This document shows, piece by piece, positions 33,376 through 46,510 of a stretch of DNA of 64,000 nucleotides. The notes under the pieces are model-generated. The model saw nothing but the letters and a program-made list of their open reading frames with translations. It did no database searches and was not told the origin of the DNA. The first letter of the stretch is position 1; each line of letters begins with the position of its first letter. The DNA is from Sciurus carolinensis (taxonomy: Eukaryota; Chordata; Mammalia; Rodentia; Sciuridae): the NCBI RefSeq assembly GCF_902686445.1, contig NC_062232.1, positions 87,034,932 to 87,098,931 on the forward strand, written 5' to 3'. Position numbers and translations under genes: made by a program.

Positions 33376-36266
33376 TCTCAATGCCCTTTATATAAACTTG
33401 TTTTGTCATTACAATTTTAAGAAATAGTGTTATTGATAAAACAGTATCAAAAATTAAAATTAAATGACTGTAATTTCATATTTAAATATTGATGTTTTCA
33501 TCTCCTTGTTCTTCAAGGCATTCTAGGTTCTACAGTACTACTTAAAAATAAACAACAACAAAAACAAACAAAACTTCTACCTTCTTTGCTCAGTCCCCTC
33601 AACTAGGGAAATGTGTACAATTAAATGGAGAGTCCAACAATGGCACAGAGGTAGACAACTTGAGAAATAAGCATATGGTTTATTACCATATAATAGGTAT
33701 ATGCCAAGGATTAAGGAGACGCTTTGGCTAGAAACAAGGGGAAGATTTAATTGGCATTAAGATATAAGATTCTGAAGCATCCAGCTCCAAATAAGGCTAT
33801 CAGGGATACTAAATCAGGAAGAAATTAGCAAAAAGTAGTAAAAGACCATGCTTGATAACCTAAAGGAGTAATTGTTGAAAACTCTTTTCAGGGGTGAGAA
33901 GTGAATTAGAGATTGTCAGTGTGCATCAGAGAGAAGAGGTGTATTGGGGAAAAGACTTATGGAAATACAAAATCCCTTAGTGACAATGTGAACTAAACTG
34001 ACAACATTGAAGCTTTTGTTCATGTCACATGGGCTGGCTTTTAAGAAAAGCTAACAACAACCCTTCAACACATGAGAAGGTGCATATTGCAGGTTAGACA
34101 AACAACTGGTCATAAGTTATGCAGACCTCAAATTCATGTAGAAGACCCTCTCTCCTGTTAGTGCCTGCATTTCTGTCTCTGTTGTCATTTGAAAGCTTGA
34201 ACCCCGTATTTTCTGAGGTGGTGACTATTTACCCTGCTCTTGTATTTATGATTTTGCTTCTTTTTGATGGATTTGCTTTACTTCATATCCTAAATTGATC
34301 CTATGTTTCTGAGACTAAAACCCCAGCCATAATTCCTAATTGTCCCTTGTGTGAATGTTTGGTTTGGGCATTATTTTACTTTGAACACTACCAGGATTCA
34401 TATTAATCCCACTACAGTACATTAGTCAAAGTTATCCAAAATTCTTCCCTTAGTAGTTTAATTTTTAAAGAACAAAAAATGGAGTAAGTGGAAGTATTGA
34501 AAGTGATCATACTTATCATTTTCTAGTTATTCCACAGGTAATAAGAACTATGTTTTCCTATAAAATATATTTTAGTAAAGGTCAGAGAAAAATGTATACT
34601 GCACAGAGCAGATAATTGCTCTGGTCCAGAGTGGTATTGAATGGGTCTGAAAAGGAGCCAGGACTCAATGAGGACAGAAAATATCAATGAAAATGGAATA
34701 GGAAGTTAAAATACAAGATTATCTTTGTAACAAAAAACATCTGGTCACCTTAGCATACTAGTAAATTAAACCTGACATAGAAGATGGTTTGGGATTTTAG
34801 AAACAAGAGTTCTAAAATCTATCTTCGTGTTGACAACTGTTTGTGACTACAGAAACAATGTGAGGACTGCCTGGGAGAATGTCTTTCATAGCTAAATTGA
34901 AACAGACTTCAATAGAAAAAGTCATGAAGGTTTACCTCTCAAAATAAATTCATATACCAACCCAGAAAACACCAGCCAAAATGACAGTATGTGAAGGGTT
35001 GTCTCCTTGGAAAAGGAATTCAATTTTGAATTATCTATACTATATGCCTTGAAAATCTTTATTCTCTTCTTCCAATGAAAAATGGAGATGTTTGATTTAG
35101 TGACAGATGATCTGCCCAACAGTGTTTTCTTTCTTCTATAGCTGCTTAAATTGTATATTTAGTGAATTACTTGTGACTGATGATATCATTTTCAGTACTT
35201 GCTAGTTTTTCTAGTAAAAAGATGGCGTATTTTAACTATATTAATAGTTTTAGGTTTAAGTATAGCACAATATATTTTTATAACCCTTCAAGAGTGAAGT
35301 CACAGTTTATACAAATGGATTCATTTTGTCTTTAACCCAAGCAACTTTGACAAAAACATGTCACTTAAATTAATGTTGCTCATCCTTCAGAGATGGGAAA
35401 GTTGAAGGCTACATTGCTTTGAAATGAAATAACTTTGGAGTTTTGAATTCCTGGCAAAATCTGTATATACCACTAAAAGTAACTTAAGTGGTTTGTATAG
35501 CTGCAGCCAAACATGTTCTGGAAGGGAAACAATCACCAACAATTGCAATTTTAACTTAAATAAAGATAAAGAAATAGATTGTTTTTTTAGAAACATCAGG
35601 TTCCCTAAAAGCTGACTACGGAATTTTCAAGCACTTCCAAAGTTTATAAATATAACTGTGTATAATGTAAAGTGTTAATAATTACAGAAGCTCTCCAGTC
35701 CGCTATTTTATCTTAGGCAGTATTATTTAGTCTGATGTATATCAGATTAAGGGTGAGTACCCTAAATGTTTAGAAGAAAGAATATCAACTAAATATTATT
35801 TTCTACTCTATTTCTCACTGAAGAAGAATAGATTATGCTCCTAGTTAATATCACTGTGAGGGAGAAAATGCAAGGGTTGGTCCATGTAATTTCCTTTATT
35901 GTGACTACCACATATATAGGATGCTCAAAACTATCAGCATGCTAATGGCTAAATTTTGTAAATGAAGAAGAAAGAAAAGTTTGGAAAATATAAAAGATGG
36001 GATTCTAAGTAGTGCTGACTAATGTAGTACCCCTTAATCCTCCAGGTCTTGAAATAAATCCTTAGATTTCTAGTCCTCTCCTAAAACATGCCAACACATA
36101 TAGATTATTTTTGCAAGATATAAGCCATTGTCTCATACTGAGAGACAGCCTTGAACTGAGGAATACAGAGCTTGTAAATATCAAACTAAGACATAAGAGG
36201 TTCTCAAAGGTATGTAAACATGACCCTGACTTATGAATATGCTGGGAGCTGGATCTTATTTCTAGG
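33376..36266. other. Unassigned sequence, 2.9 kb
   Basis: No gene, RNA gene or clear repeat recognised across this stretch. All open frames are short and without recognisable domains. Confidence 0.45.
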
Positions 36267-36268
36267 TA

Positions 36269-36481
36269 CAGGTTGTATATGCTTTATATGAAATGTTTGA
36301 GACTAGAACTACTTCAGATTTTTCTAGATTTTGGAATATTTGCATAAAATTTACCAGGTCAGCACCTCTAACCCCAAAATACATACTCTATTAATGTTCC
36401 AAACTCCAAAAATTGAGACTCATTCTCAAAAATCCAAAAATTTTTAAATTTTGGATTATTGGATTAGACACACTCAATCTG
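36269..36481. mobile_element. Tigger-like MITE (Tc1/mariner type)
   Basis: A 213-bp element with inverted ends (caggttg... and ...caatctg) flanked by TA on both sides (36267-36268 and 36482-36483), the target duplication of Tc1/mariner elements. Inside, 'tttctagattttggaatatt' and 'ttttggattattggattaga' match a known mammalian family rich in 'ggattt' words. No transposase is encoded. Confidence 0.75.
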
Positions 36482-36483
36482 TA

Positions 36484-37869
36484 CTAGCCTCCATTCTGTT
36501 TTACATCTGGTGTGGAGGGTATGTGAAGTTGATCTGTAAGTGTCTAAACTTATCTAAATCTTTTCTGTATCTTTCTATAAAGTCTTTGAATGACATCTCA
36601 TCAAGTAGAGGAAAATAACAGAACACCAGAAGTGAGAGACAGGGTTTTATTGTAGGCAATAACTTTAGAATGCCATTTATCTGATGGGACAGTTGTAACC
36701 TGATTGATCATTCTGACAGTTTTGTAGTACATTCTTAATACTATAACTTTTCCATGTAAATATTTTATTTATAGCATTCATAAATTACAACTACAAAATG
36801 GTTCATTATTATGAATTTGGTTCTTATATACCTAGGGTATAAGAGTGTGCCATCTTCTAGCCCTAGCTCCAGGCAAAAAATTCCTGAAGTGCAATCTCTG
36901 TTTAATTCCTTTTGTACTACCCTATATTACTACCTACAAATGTCAGCTCCCTATTATCCAGAAAGATGACAGTATATTTTAGAAAGCTGTTCCTGCCCTC
37001 TAATGGCCCCAAACAATACCAACTTCCTGTCTCCTGTATGGTTATAATTTTCAACACAAGCAGAAGCACATAGAAGGTTATCCCTACATTTACATTATTA
37101 CCACCCCTGCCTCTGCAGTGTTTTCATACTTGATCACCCTAGTAATGTGCAACAGGAACTCTATGCTTCCACTAATTTGGCATATGTTCACATGCTGGAT
37201 ACCTTCTCCTTTGATTCAGAGCAAAATGTCTTCAGTTCAAAGGGTAGATCGTAACCTATGAACACTTTATAGGTACTCTTTTTATTGGATTGACAATGTA
37301 AATCTTTTTGCATGATTTCTAATTCAGTTTAATGGTCAACCAATTACCAGTTAAATCCATGAAACTGGAAACATAGACTGCTTATCTGAAGGCTAGTCTT
37401 AGTCCCCTATGTACTACCTTATAAATAGTTGCAGTAAAGAACTCTAAAAGGAAAGAATAAAACTATTTGTATTAAAGACTTCAGTGTAAATTTATGGAGA
37501 TTTTCCAATAATGAATGTTTGTGAGGAAAATCACCGTTGCATAACATGGAATAATAATCTCTTTTTAGAAAAGCTATAAGAGCATAATCACAAAAATTAC
37601 TAGATTTAATTACTTTTAAAAGCTTTGTGATGAAAGGATGGATGTCACAATTTCTATTTTACAAACCAAGAAATGTAACAAAGTTTGTCATGTACATACA
37701 TATATAAATGTTGAAGGACTACAACTTAATCCTAGGTCTCTGTTTTTTGTACTGCTATGTTAAAATTACAGTTGTCATTGTTGCTATCATTTTTTAATAA
37801 TATGGATTGATGTAATTGCTCATTTATATCTCTGCTTCCTTTCATATTGTGCTTTCATGCCCACAATTT
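36484..37869. other. Unassigned sequence
   Basis: Non-coding DNA. No gene recognised. Parts near 36890-37130 could be very old L2, but I cannot support it. Confidence 0.4.
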
Positions 37870-38060
37870 CCCTTCCCTTTTCTTCTAGAACTACCTCCTC
37901 CATGAAGCCTTCTTTTATTCAGTCTTTGATCTATCTTTCCTTAGAACTTCTAGTTTATATTTGAAAATCCAACACTTAAATATTACTCTTATTTTTTCAG
38001 AATGAACTGTTAGAACAAAACAGAAAGTGCTCTCTTTGTATAAATGACTTTTAAACCTCT
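37870..38060 (+). repeat. L2 LINE fragment
   Basis: 'aactacctcctccatgaagc' and 'cttcttttattcagtctttg' fit the L2 3' region (consensus 'cctccaggaagccttccctga'). Confidence 0.5.
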
Positions 38061-38124
38061 GTATCTCTTGACCTCTCTCCTTACACCTTTTTCTTATCTG
38101 ATGGTCTGGCTCAAACTTATTCCC

Positions 38125-38290
38125 CTACTTGAAAAGGGTCAAATTTATCATTCTCTTAGTTTTCTTGCTTGAGAGATAGAGATAATAATTACCATTTTAT
38201 AAGATTGTGAGTACAATAAGAATAAATGCTAAAGAGCCTGATATTGTTCCTGGTACATGAGGTAATTAAAAAATGGTAGCTCTTAATATA
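38125..38290 (+). repeat. MIR SINE
   Basis: 'gagagatagagataataatt', 'accattttataagattgtga' and 'ctggtacatgaggtaattaa' follow the MIR 3' half. Confidence 0.55.
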
Positions 38291-38633
38291 TAGGAGAGAT
38301 ATTGAAGTTTTAGCATAAGAGAAAGGAAAGAGTGTTTAATATCTATTTTAGCTTTCATAGTCATTCCCTTTGATTTTAGGCAGGCATGCCTGTGCTTTCA
38401 CTGTTCCTTCCATGAACATCTGTGCTTTGATTACATAAACATTCTGGTTTCCCAGATTAGTCTATCCATAATAACATCTGTGAAAAGATGAGGTATGTGT
38501 GCAAGCATAGTGTCTATAAAGGGAGGTTAAAACAACTTCTACACATGCATTTGTTGAAGATACTTAGGTCAAGCCCAGTTTGATACTGCCTTTGCTTGTA
38601 TATTGAATGAAAGGTACAAAGATATTCGGTGCT
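38291..38633. other. Unassigned sequence
   Basis: No gene or clear repeat recognised. Confidence 0.4.
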
Positions 38634-38636
38634 GTT

Positions 38637-38848
38637 CACAGTGGTGCAATCCTGTAATTCCAGTGACCTAGGAGGATGAGGCAGGAGAATTGCACATTGA
38701 AGGCCAGCCTCAGCAACTTAGTGAGGCCCTAAGCAAATTTGTGAGACTCTGTCTCAAAATTAAAATCAATCAATCAATAAATAAAAGAGCTGGGATGTAC
38801 CTCAGTGACAAAGCAGCCCTGGGTTCAATCCCTGGTACCAAAAGAAAA
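38637..38848 (+). mobile_element. MEN-type composite SINE (B1-like plus ID-like)
   Basis: The left part (38640-38760) is 7SL/B1-like: 'cagtggtgcaatcctgtaat', 'aggaggatgaggcaggagaa', 'gtgagactctgtctcaaaat'. An A-rich linker (aatcaatcaatcaataaata) follows, then an ID-like right part, 'gagctgggatgtacctcagt' and 'ccctgggttcaatccctggt'. This composite order is diagnostic for the squirrel MEN type. Only a weak target duplication can be seen. Confidence 0.88.
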
Positions 38849-39637
38849 CAACTGTATTTGGTGAATTTCCTATTAACCACATTCAATAGAGATATGGGTA
38901 GAGTATTTCCCCAGTAATAACCATGAACTTACAGATGTCTCCTGATTACTCTTTGAAAAGTCTTCCAGTATATAATTACTAATGCAAATATGGCATATGG
39001 CCTAAGATAGTCCCCTACAACACTTTTAGATGCTTCCCGAAGATACATTTTCAATTGTACCTTTTGCCATAGGTGGTGCTTTGAAAGTATGCTTTATCCC
39101 TGGCAAAATTTCCAATGTTGAATTCTTCCTATTGTGCTAAATAATACCATTGAAAAATTTTTGTGTCTTCTGGAAATGATCTAAACTTAATGTGTACATT
39201 AAAATAGTGAAAAAACAGTTCATATACAAAAGATGAAACCTCTGCATTTCTAGCCAATTTTAGAACCAAACTGAATTTCTTCTATTTTTTTGCTACTATT
39301 GGTCTTTTTAAACTTCCTTTATCTAATGATGAAGCAGAAAATAAAATAGTTATTAGAAATCATAGAATTCTCAAATTCACGAAAAGTTTCAGAAGTGATC
39401 ATATTCAGCTTTCTTCACAAACTAGTGAATAAAGTTGCACAATTAACTGATAATTTAGGAACATTGATTTTGAAAAGCACAGTAAAATTCCAATGCAGAG
39501 GACTTTCTGGTAATTCACATTCCGTGTAACACATCTTTTTTTACCCTTTGAATAGCAAGAATATTATGAAAGAACATTTGTGCATAAGACTTAGCTTTGT
39601 TGATGTATCCAAAATATCAGGTTCGGTATTTTTAAAA
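38849..39637. other. Unassigned sequence
   Basis: AT-rich non-coding DNA. No gene recognised. Confidence 0.4.
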
Positions 39638-40058
39638 AAGATTATTTATTTTTATTTTTACAGACTGCATTTTGATTCATTGTACAAAATGGGGTACAAC
39701 TTTTCATTTCTATGGTTGTGCACAATGCAAATTCATACCATTTGTGTAATCATACATGTACATATGGTAATGGTGTCTGTCTCATTCTACCTTCTTTCCT
39801 TCCCCTATCCCCTCCCCTCCTCATTTTCCTCTACACAGTCCAGATTTCCTTCATTCTTCTCTTACCCAACTGCCCTCCCATTATGTGTCAGCATCTACTT
39901 ATCTGAGAAAATATTTGGCCTTTGGTTTGTTGGGATTGGCTTACTTCACTTAGCATTATATTCTCTAACTCCATCCATTTATCTGCAAATGCCATAATTT
40001 TATTCTTCTTTATGACTGAATAATATTCCATTGTATATATACCATAGTTTCTTTCATT
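39638..40058 (-). mobile_element. L1 3' end, older sciurid-type copy
   Basis: Minus strand, 5'-truncated. Plus-strand words 'accatttgtgtaatcataca', 'ctctacacagtccagatttc', 'ggcttacttcacttagcatt' and 'gactgaataatattccattg' match the L1-A 3' UTR and ORF2 end, with more differences than L1-B or L1-D. The ORF2 C-terminal piece (YTMEYYSVIKKNKIM) is still readable at 39888-40073. The target duplication is unclear. Confidence 0.85.
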
Positions 40059-41191
40059 CTCTGTCTTTATCACTACTGGGAGAACAAGAAATGTATGTCT
40101 GTGTGTGTGTATGTGTGTTTTGCATTTTCATCCAATAAATATCAGAGAGGTCATTGATTGTCATAAAGATTCTCAATGTTATAAATAATACTCTTAAACT
40201 CTCAAACACCCAAAATTATCAGACTAAGATTTTTTCCAGATTCAACTCTACATGTCAATTATCTATCCTGCTAAAGATTTAAGAATGAAAATCCTAAGAC
40301 AGTTGATGTTGAAGTTTAGAGTTTATTACCCTTAACCCTGCAATGAACATTTTATTGATATTTTAAAAGTACTTTTAAAGACCTATTAAACAGAATTTTG
40401 AAGTAACTTGACAAAGATAATAAGATGATGTATGGTGCACAGTTGCTGCAAAATGCAAGTTGAACATTGTGGAAAGTCTTTTAATAATCAATACCTGCCT
40501 TTGAAGAGGAGCAGCAAGATATTCAATGTAACTACCTCCATTGGGAAGCAAAATTGGGAAATAATCTATGAATGTTTCTTAAAAACCCCTTTCCCAACTG
40601 TTTTTAGTGAACCTGTGTCACTTTAAGTATCTTATACCTTCACACTGACCCAGGAGCACATACTCAGTCTTCCACATCTTAGAATTTTAAATATTGCCTA
40701 ATGGTGAGGATAAAGTTTCTTTTGGCATATACTAACCACTTTCACCTATGCACAAGACTCACTTTGTCAGGAATTTTAGGTTCAGGGTTCCGAAATAATT
40801 TAGACTGTCCATATTCCATGTCAAATAAGTTGTCCGAGGTCCACTCATTCTCTCTGACCGTTTATTCTAAATGCAATCCAAGTCATTTATTCAGTTGTAT
40901 TTATTATTAAGGCAAATCATATGATCTTGCTATAATTTGCACCTTTGTGATTTTGTTATGTCCAAATCTTCAAATCAGATTAGATTTTTTTTTTGGCATT
41001 CCAAGCTATTATTTAATCATTGACCAGAAAACATATAATCTATCCATATAATCTAGCAACAAGGAAAGATGTATTGTTATGCAAATTTGTAATACAAGTC
41101 CCTTTTCATTTTTGATTCTCTAAATTCACTCCCTTTAGGGACAGACAAAAATAAGAAGAAGAAGAAGAAATCATACCTTCTGGGCAATTTC
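40059..41191. other. Unassigned sequence
   Basis: Contains a short (TG)n run at about 40098-40120 and (AAG)n at about 41153-41170. No gene recognised. Confidence 0.45.
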
Positions 41192-41480
41192 ATATATATA
41201 TATTTCTTATATATATATATATTTCTTATATATATATATATTTCTTATATATATATATATTTCTTATATATATATATATTTCTTATATATATATATATTT
41301 CTTATATATATATATATTTCTTATATATATATATATTTCTTATATATATATATATTTCTTATATATATATATATTTCTTATATATATATATATTTCTTAT
41401 ATATATATATATTTCTTATATATATATATATTTCTTATATATATATATATTTCTTATATATATATATATTTCTTATATAT

Positions 41481-41486
<6 letters not shown>
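41192..41486. repeat. 19-bp AT-rich minisatellite
   Basis: TTCTT recurs at exact 19-bp steps from 41204 to 41470 (15 occurrences, 14 equal intervals), each separated by an alternating AT run of 14 bases. No substitutions seen between units. Confidence 0.96.

Positions 41487-41527
<41 letters not shown>
41487..41527. repeat. (TA)n microsatellite
   Basis: Pure alternating TA directly after the 19-bp array, probably its parent or product sequence. Confidence 0.9.
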
Positions 41528-41531
<4 letters not shown>

Positions 41532-41734
41532 TCCTCCAGGAATTGCTGAGGGTCAGCATGAATAAAATGCTGAAAACTTTTCATATATTTATCATGAAAA
41601 CTGCATATCCATTATATTTTCTTACATGTGGAAGTATGGTGTGACTAAGCAGGCTACTGTCCTAATTCTGTTCAATAGATTGCAGTCACCCTTGCCTCTT
41701 TCAACAGATTTTTGAAAATTACATAATTTACTTC

Positions 41735-42570
41735 AAAATAAGTCCAGATTCACATGTAGTTATAGGAAACAATGCAGAGGGATCCCATATATCCTTTATT
41801 CAGTTTCTCCCAATGGTAACATCTTACAAAACTATAGTGTAGTATCAGAAACAGAATATTGATAGTGATGCCATCAAGATGACAATATTTTCATCTCCCC
41901 AAAGGATCCCTCATGATTCCTCCCTCCTATTCCTAGTGTACTCTCACCAGTGCTTATCCATGACAATCACTAAACTGTTCTTCATTTCTAAAATTTTGTC
42001 ATTTAAAAAATGTTACATAAATTGAGTCACAGACTATGTCACTTTCAGGATAGCTTTTCTTTCACTCATAATAATTTCTGGGAAACATTTCCAACTGATT
42101 TCTGCTTTCTTCCTTCTTGCTTTGTGTTTATTTTGCTCTTTTCTTTCTAGTTTCTTGAAGACATTATTGATTTTATATTTTTATATTTTTTTGTAGTGGG
42201 ATTGAACTCTAACACTAAACCACTGAGCCACATCCCCAGCCCCATTTCCTTCATATTTTATTTAGAGACTGGGTCTCATTGAGTTGCTTAGTGCCTCACT
42301 ATGTTATTAAGGCTAGCTTTGAACTTGCAATCAGCCTCCTGAGCTTCTAGGATTACAGGCATGTGCCACCATGCCTGGTCTATTTTTCCTTATTTCTAAC
42401 ATTGGCATTTAGCATTATAAATTTCTCTCTCAGCCCCTTTTTAGCTGCATCCCATATTTTAATATATTGCACTTCATTTACATTTAGTTCTATGTCTTTT
42501 TAAATTTGCCAATGTCAGTCTTTTGATTGGTCCATTTATACCAAATATATTTAGGTAATTAATGTTTTTA
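41735..42570 (-). repeat. Ancient L1M pieces, split by a SINE
   Basis: 'agggatcccatatatccttt', 'cagtttctcccaatggtaac' and 'acatcttacaaaactatagt' fit an old L1M 3' region. 'aatttctctctcagcccctt', 'tagctgcatcccatatttta' and 'gtcttttgattggtccattt' (42420-42530) fit the antisense of the old L1 ORF2 endonuclease part. A MEN SINE interrupts at 42185-42385. Probably two separate old L1 relics. Confidence 0.7.
42185..42385 (-). mobile_element. MEN-type composite SINE
   Basis: Minus strand. The ID-like part (gtgggattgaactctaacac, ccactgagccacatccccag) is joined through an A/T-rich linker to the B1-like part (gagactgggtctcattgagt, ggattacaggcatgtgccac, catgcctggtc). Same architecture as 38637-38848. 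Confidence 0.9.
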
Positions 42571-42574
42571 TTAT

Positions 42575-43600
42575 TTGTTTATTGCTATTTTTATCGTGGT
42601 AAAATGTGTGCAACATAATGTTTATACTTTTATACATTTGTAAATGCACAATTCACTGGTGTTATATATAGTCAGAATGTCATATATTCATCACTACTAA
42701 TTATAACTCAAATTTGTAATAGTCCCCAATATGAAGTCTGTAGTTATTGAATAATAACTTTCCATTTCCCCTTTCTCACAACATCAGGTAACACCTATTT
42801 TACATTCTGGCTCTATAAATATGCCTATTCTAGGTAACTCAAGTAAGTAGAATCATATTTGTCCTTATGTATTGGATTTATTTCACTTACCATATGTTTT
42901 TAAATTCCAATCACATTATAGCATACATAAAATTACATTCCATTTTATGGCTGAAAATTATATATATGCCATATTTTGTTTTTTGCATTAATTTATCACT
43001 GGACTCTTGGGTTTTTTCCATCTTTTGGCTATTGTGAATAGTGTTACTATAAACACCAGGATACAAATAGCTGTATAAGTGCTTGCTTCCAATTCCTTTG
43101 GACATAGATTCAGTAGTTGAGTTGCTGAGTCATATGGTAGTCCTATATTTAATCTTGGAGAAACTATCAGTTTTCAACAATGTGTCCACAATTTACATTC
43201 ATACTAGCAATGCACAAAGTTTCCAAAATTTCTTGACATTTTACCAATACTTTTTCTCTGTGGTTGTTTTTAAATTCTAGTCATTCTAATGGATTTGACG
43301 TATCTTATTGCAGTTTTGATTTGTAATAACATGAAGGTTTTCCCCAATATATTTTTCAAAGAGTTTCATTATTTTAGCCTGTTAAGTTTAGGTATTTTTT
43401 CCATTTTGAGTTGTTTTGTATATGATATAAGGTAAGGTTCTGCAATTACAGCTTTACATGTGATTATTCAGTTTTCCCAGCCTGGTTTATCAAAAATACC
43501 CTCCTTTCCTAATTAAATGGTGCTAAAATCCTTGTTGAAAATCAATTGATAATGTTTGTGAAGGTTTATTTTTGGAATCTGCATTGCATTCTACTGGTCT
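42575..43600 (-). repeat. Ancient L1M 3' part
   Basis: 'ttttatcgtggtaaaatgtg', 'tgcacaattcactggtgtta', 'tttggctattgtgaatagtg', 'gttgagttgctgagtcatat' and 'caattcctttggacatagat' match in order the antisense of old L1M 3' UTR and ORF2 C-terminal region. No open frame remains. Confidence 0.82.
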
Positions 43601-44329
43601 ATATAGATGTCCTTGATTTTTATTTTTATTTTTAAATTTAATTTTTGGTTTGTTTCCTCTAGTTCTCATTTCTCTGCTTGTCTTTTATTCTTATGGTTTA
43701 CTCAAGAAACTTTAAAAATTAGGTTTTTTTAGTGTTTTTACTGTATCTTTCTGAATAACTTTCATGCTCATTATTTTGGATGGTAGAATATACATGTCAT
43801 TATTCTTTATAATCATCAAGTCTGAGTTATAAAATGTATGAATAAAAGGATAGTTGGTTGTATATACTCATATTTTTGCCCTTTCTTTTGTTCCTTCTGC
43901 CTTCCTAATAGTCAAGGATTCTTTCTTTTATAATTTTCTTTATGTTTGAAGAATACCCATGAGCTAATCTTTAAAGGTAGGTCTGCTAGCAACCAATTCT
44001 TGTTTTCCTTTAGCTAAGAATGTTTTCATGGCATTTTTATTCTTCAAGGACAGTCTTACCAGGTATAGAACTGTGAAGGTATCCCAATTTGGAAAAATGA
44101 TTGCTATTACTTTGAATATAATTTTAGCTCTACTACTTTCCTTCTAGAACTATGACACTAGAAATATTCCAGCTTTGTTATTATCACACATAACATCTTT
44201 GAGGCTCTGTCAATTATTATTCTGTATATGCTCTCTCTCTTATTTAGATTGGGTGATTTATATTACTTGTCCTCAATTTACAGGCATTTAGCAATCATCT
44301 CCATTCTACTATTGGGTTTATCCATACAT
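43601..44329 (-). repeat. Ancient L1/HAL1 ORF1-like relic
   Basis: 'taggtctgctagcaaccaat', 'ttcaaggacagtcttaccag' and 'gtatagaactgtgaaggtat' match the antisense of the HAL1/old L1 ORF1 region ('gctgggtatagaattcttgg' type). Heavily decayed. Confidence 0.5.
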
Positions 44330-45862
44330 TTTTTTAAATTTATCTTTAAAATTTTTTTACATGACAGCAAAGTATTTTTGAAATATTATACATACATAGA
44401 AAAAGTATAACTTGTTCCAATTAGGATTCCATTATTGTGGTTGTACATGATATGAAGTTACATTATTCATATATTCATATATGCAGATACAAAAGCTATG
44501 TCTGATAGATTCTCTTGTTTTTCCTATTCCCATCCCCCTTCCCTTCTCTTCATTCCCCTTTGTCTACTCCCAATGAACTTCTAATCTTTCTCTCCCTTGT
44601 TGTAGGTTAGCATCTGCATATCAGAGACACATTCTGCCTTTGGTTCTTTGGGACAGGCTTATTTCCCTTAGTGTGATATTCTCTAGTTCCATCCATTTAC
44701 CAGCAAATGCCCAAACTTCATTCTTCCTTAGGGCTGAGTAATATTCCATTGTGTATATATACCACAGTTTCTTTATCCATTCATCTCTTATAGGGCACCT
44801 AGGTTGGTTCCATAGCTTAGCTATTGTGAATTGAGCTGCCATAAACATTGAAGTTACTCTGTAACTGTAGTATAGTGATTTTAAGTCCTTTGGGTATAAT
44901 CCAAGGAGCAATAACTGGGTCAAATGGTGGTTTCATTCCAAGTTTTTTTAAAGGAATCTCTGTACTGCTTTCCCGAGTGGTCGTACTCATTTGCAGCCCC
45001 ACCATCAATGTATAAGTTAAGCATTTTCCCCACATCCTCACCAACATTTATTGTTCCTTATAGTCTTGATAGTTGCCATTCTGATTAGGACAAGATAGAA
45101 TTTCAGTGTAGTTTTAATTTGCATTTTTCTAATTGCTAGAGATGTTGAAATTTATTTTCATATATTTTTGACCATTTGTGTTTCTTCATCAACGAAGTGC
45201 CTGTTCAGTTCCTTAGTCCATTTATTGATTGGATTATTTGTTTTGTTGGTGTTACATTTTTTTAGTTCTTTGCATATCCTCGAGATTAATATTTTGTCTG
45301 AGGTGCTGGTGGTAAAGATTTTCTACCATTCTGTAGACTCAGTTCATGTTCTTGATTGATTCCTTTGCCGTGAAGAAGCTTTTTAGTTTGATATCATCCC
45401 GTTCATCAATTGTTGATTTTACTTCTTGTGCTTAGGAGTCTTATTGAGGAAGTCAGTTCCTATGCTGACATGGTGGAGAGTTGGGCCTACTTTTTCTTAT
45501 AGTAGGCACAGAGACTGTGGTTCAATGCTTAAGTTCTTAATCCAATTTGAATTGAGTTTTGTGCAGGGTGAGAGATAGAGGCTCACTTTCATTCTATTAC
45601 ATATGCATTTCCAGTTTTTCCAGCACCATTTGTTGAAGAGGCTATGTTTTCCACAATGTATCTTTATGGCTCTTTTGTCTAGTATAAGATACAGTATTTA
45701 TGTGGGTATGACTGTGTCTTCTAATCTGTTCTATTGGTTTTCATGTCTATTTTTGTATCAGTACCATCCTGTTTTTGTTTCTATAGCTCTGTAGTATAAT
45801 TTAAGGTCTGATGTTGTGATGCTTCCTGCATCACTTTTCTTGTTAAGTATTGCTTTGGCTAA
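44330..45862 (-). mobile_element. L1, 5'-truncated, older sciurid lineage
   Basis: The 3' UTR (44345-44600: tacatgacagcaaagtattt, gtggttgtacatgatatgaa) differs from that of L1-A/L1-D. The ORF2 C-terminal part (44621-45860) is clearly the same protein family ([20 protein letters not shown] readable at 44621-44923) with several frameshifts. The 5' break lies near 45862. It appears to sit inside older L1/HAL1 sequence on both sides. Confidence 0.88.
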
Positions 45863-46170
45863 TTTATTGTATCATTCAATTTTATAACTTTTATTTTAAT
45901 AACTTGTTTTTGCTAAAATTTATTTTTTTAATTTCAGGAAAATTGCAAATGATTTTTGAAGTATATTTATGGATACCTGCCTTAAAATCCTTTCTAGATA
46001 ATTTCAACATCCAATTCTTTTGGTCAGTACATTGTATTTTCTCATCATACTATGATTATCTTGAATCTTGATATATTGGGTTATTTTCTTTAATTTCCTA
46101 GACATCATGTCCATTATGGAGGTATTATCAAGCACCTATTTAAATGTACTACTTTACCAAAAAGTTGCCT
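45863..46170 (-). repeat. Possible old L1/HAL1 relic
   Basis: 'gataatttcaacatccaatt' and 'cttgatatattgggttattt' resemble the antisense of old L1/HAL1 sequence, and it continues the relic interrupted by the younger L1. Weak evidence. Confidence 0.35.
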
Positions 46171-46279
46171 GTTTAAGTTTAGCACTCATGTACTGACATT
46201 TTTATGGGGGGTATAATTTCAATAACCATTAAATTTTCAGAGCTTTTATAAAAGTACTTTGATCTGCTTGGTTTATCTG

Positions 46280-46510
46280 GTAGTAATGAAATGAAAGCAT
46301 ATAAAAGCACAAAAACTTGTATGTAAGCATTCATAGCACCACTGTTCATAATAGGCAAAGATGGAAATAGCCCAACCATCTACCAGTTGATGAATAGAAA
46401 TAGAAGACATGGTATAACCATACAATGATATATTATTTAGTAATAAAAAGGAATAAAGCACTAATGAATGGATAAGCCTTAAAATTTCATGCTAATGCTA
46501 ATTATATTCA
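46280..46510 (+). repeat. Ancient L1M fragment
   Basis: 'ttcatagcaccactgttcat', 'aataggcaaagatggaaata', 'gcccaaccatctaccagttg' and 'tattatttagtaataaaaag' follow the old L1 ORF2 C-terminus on the plus strand. Confidence 0.75.

Noticed and set aside
41192..41486. CRISPR-like or other direct-repeat array
   Set aside because: No spacers; it is a simple 19-bp AT-rich minisatellite in a mammalian genome.
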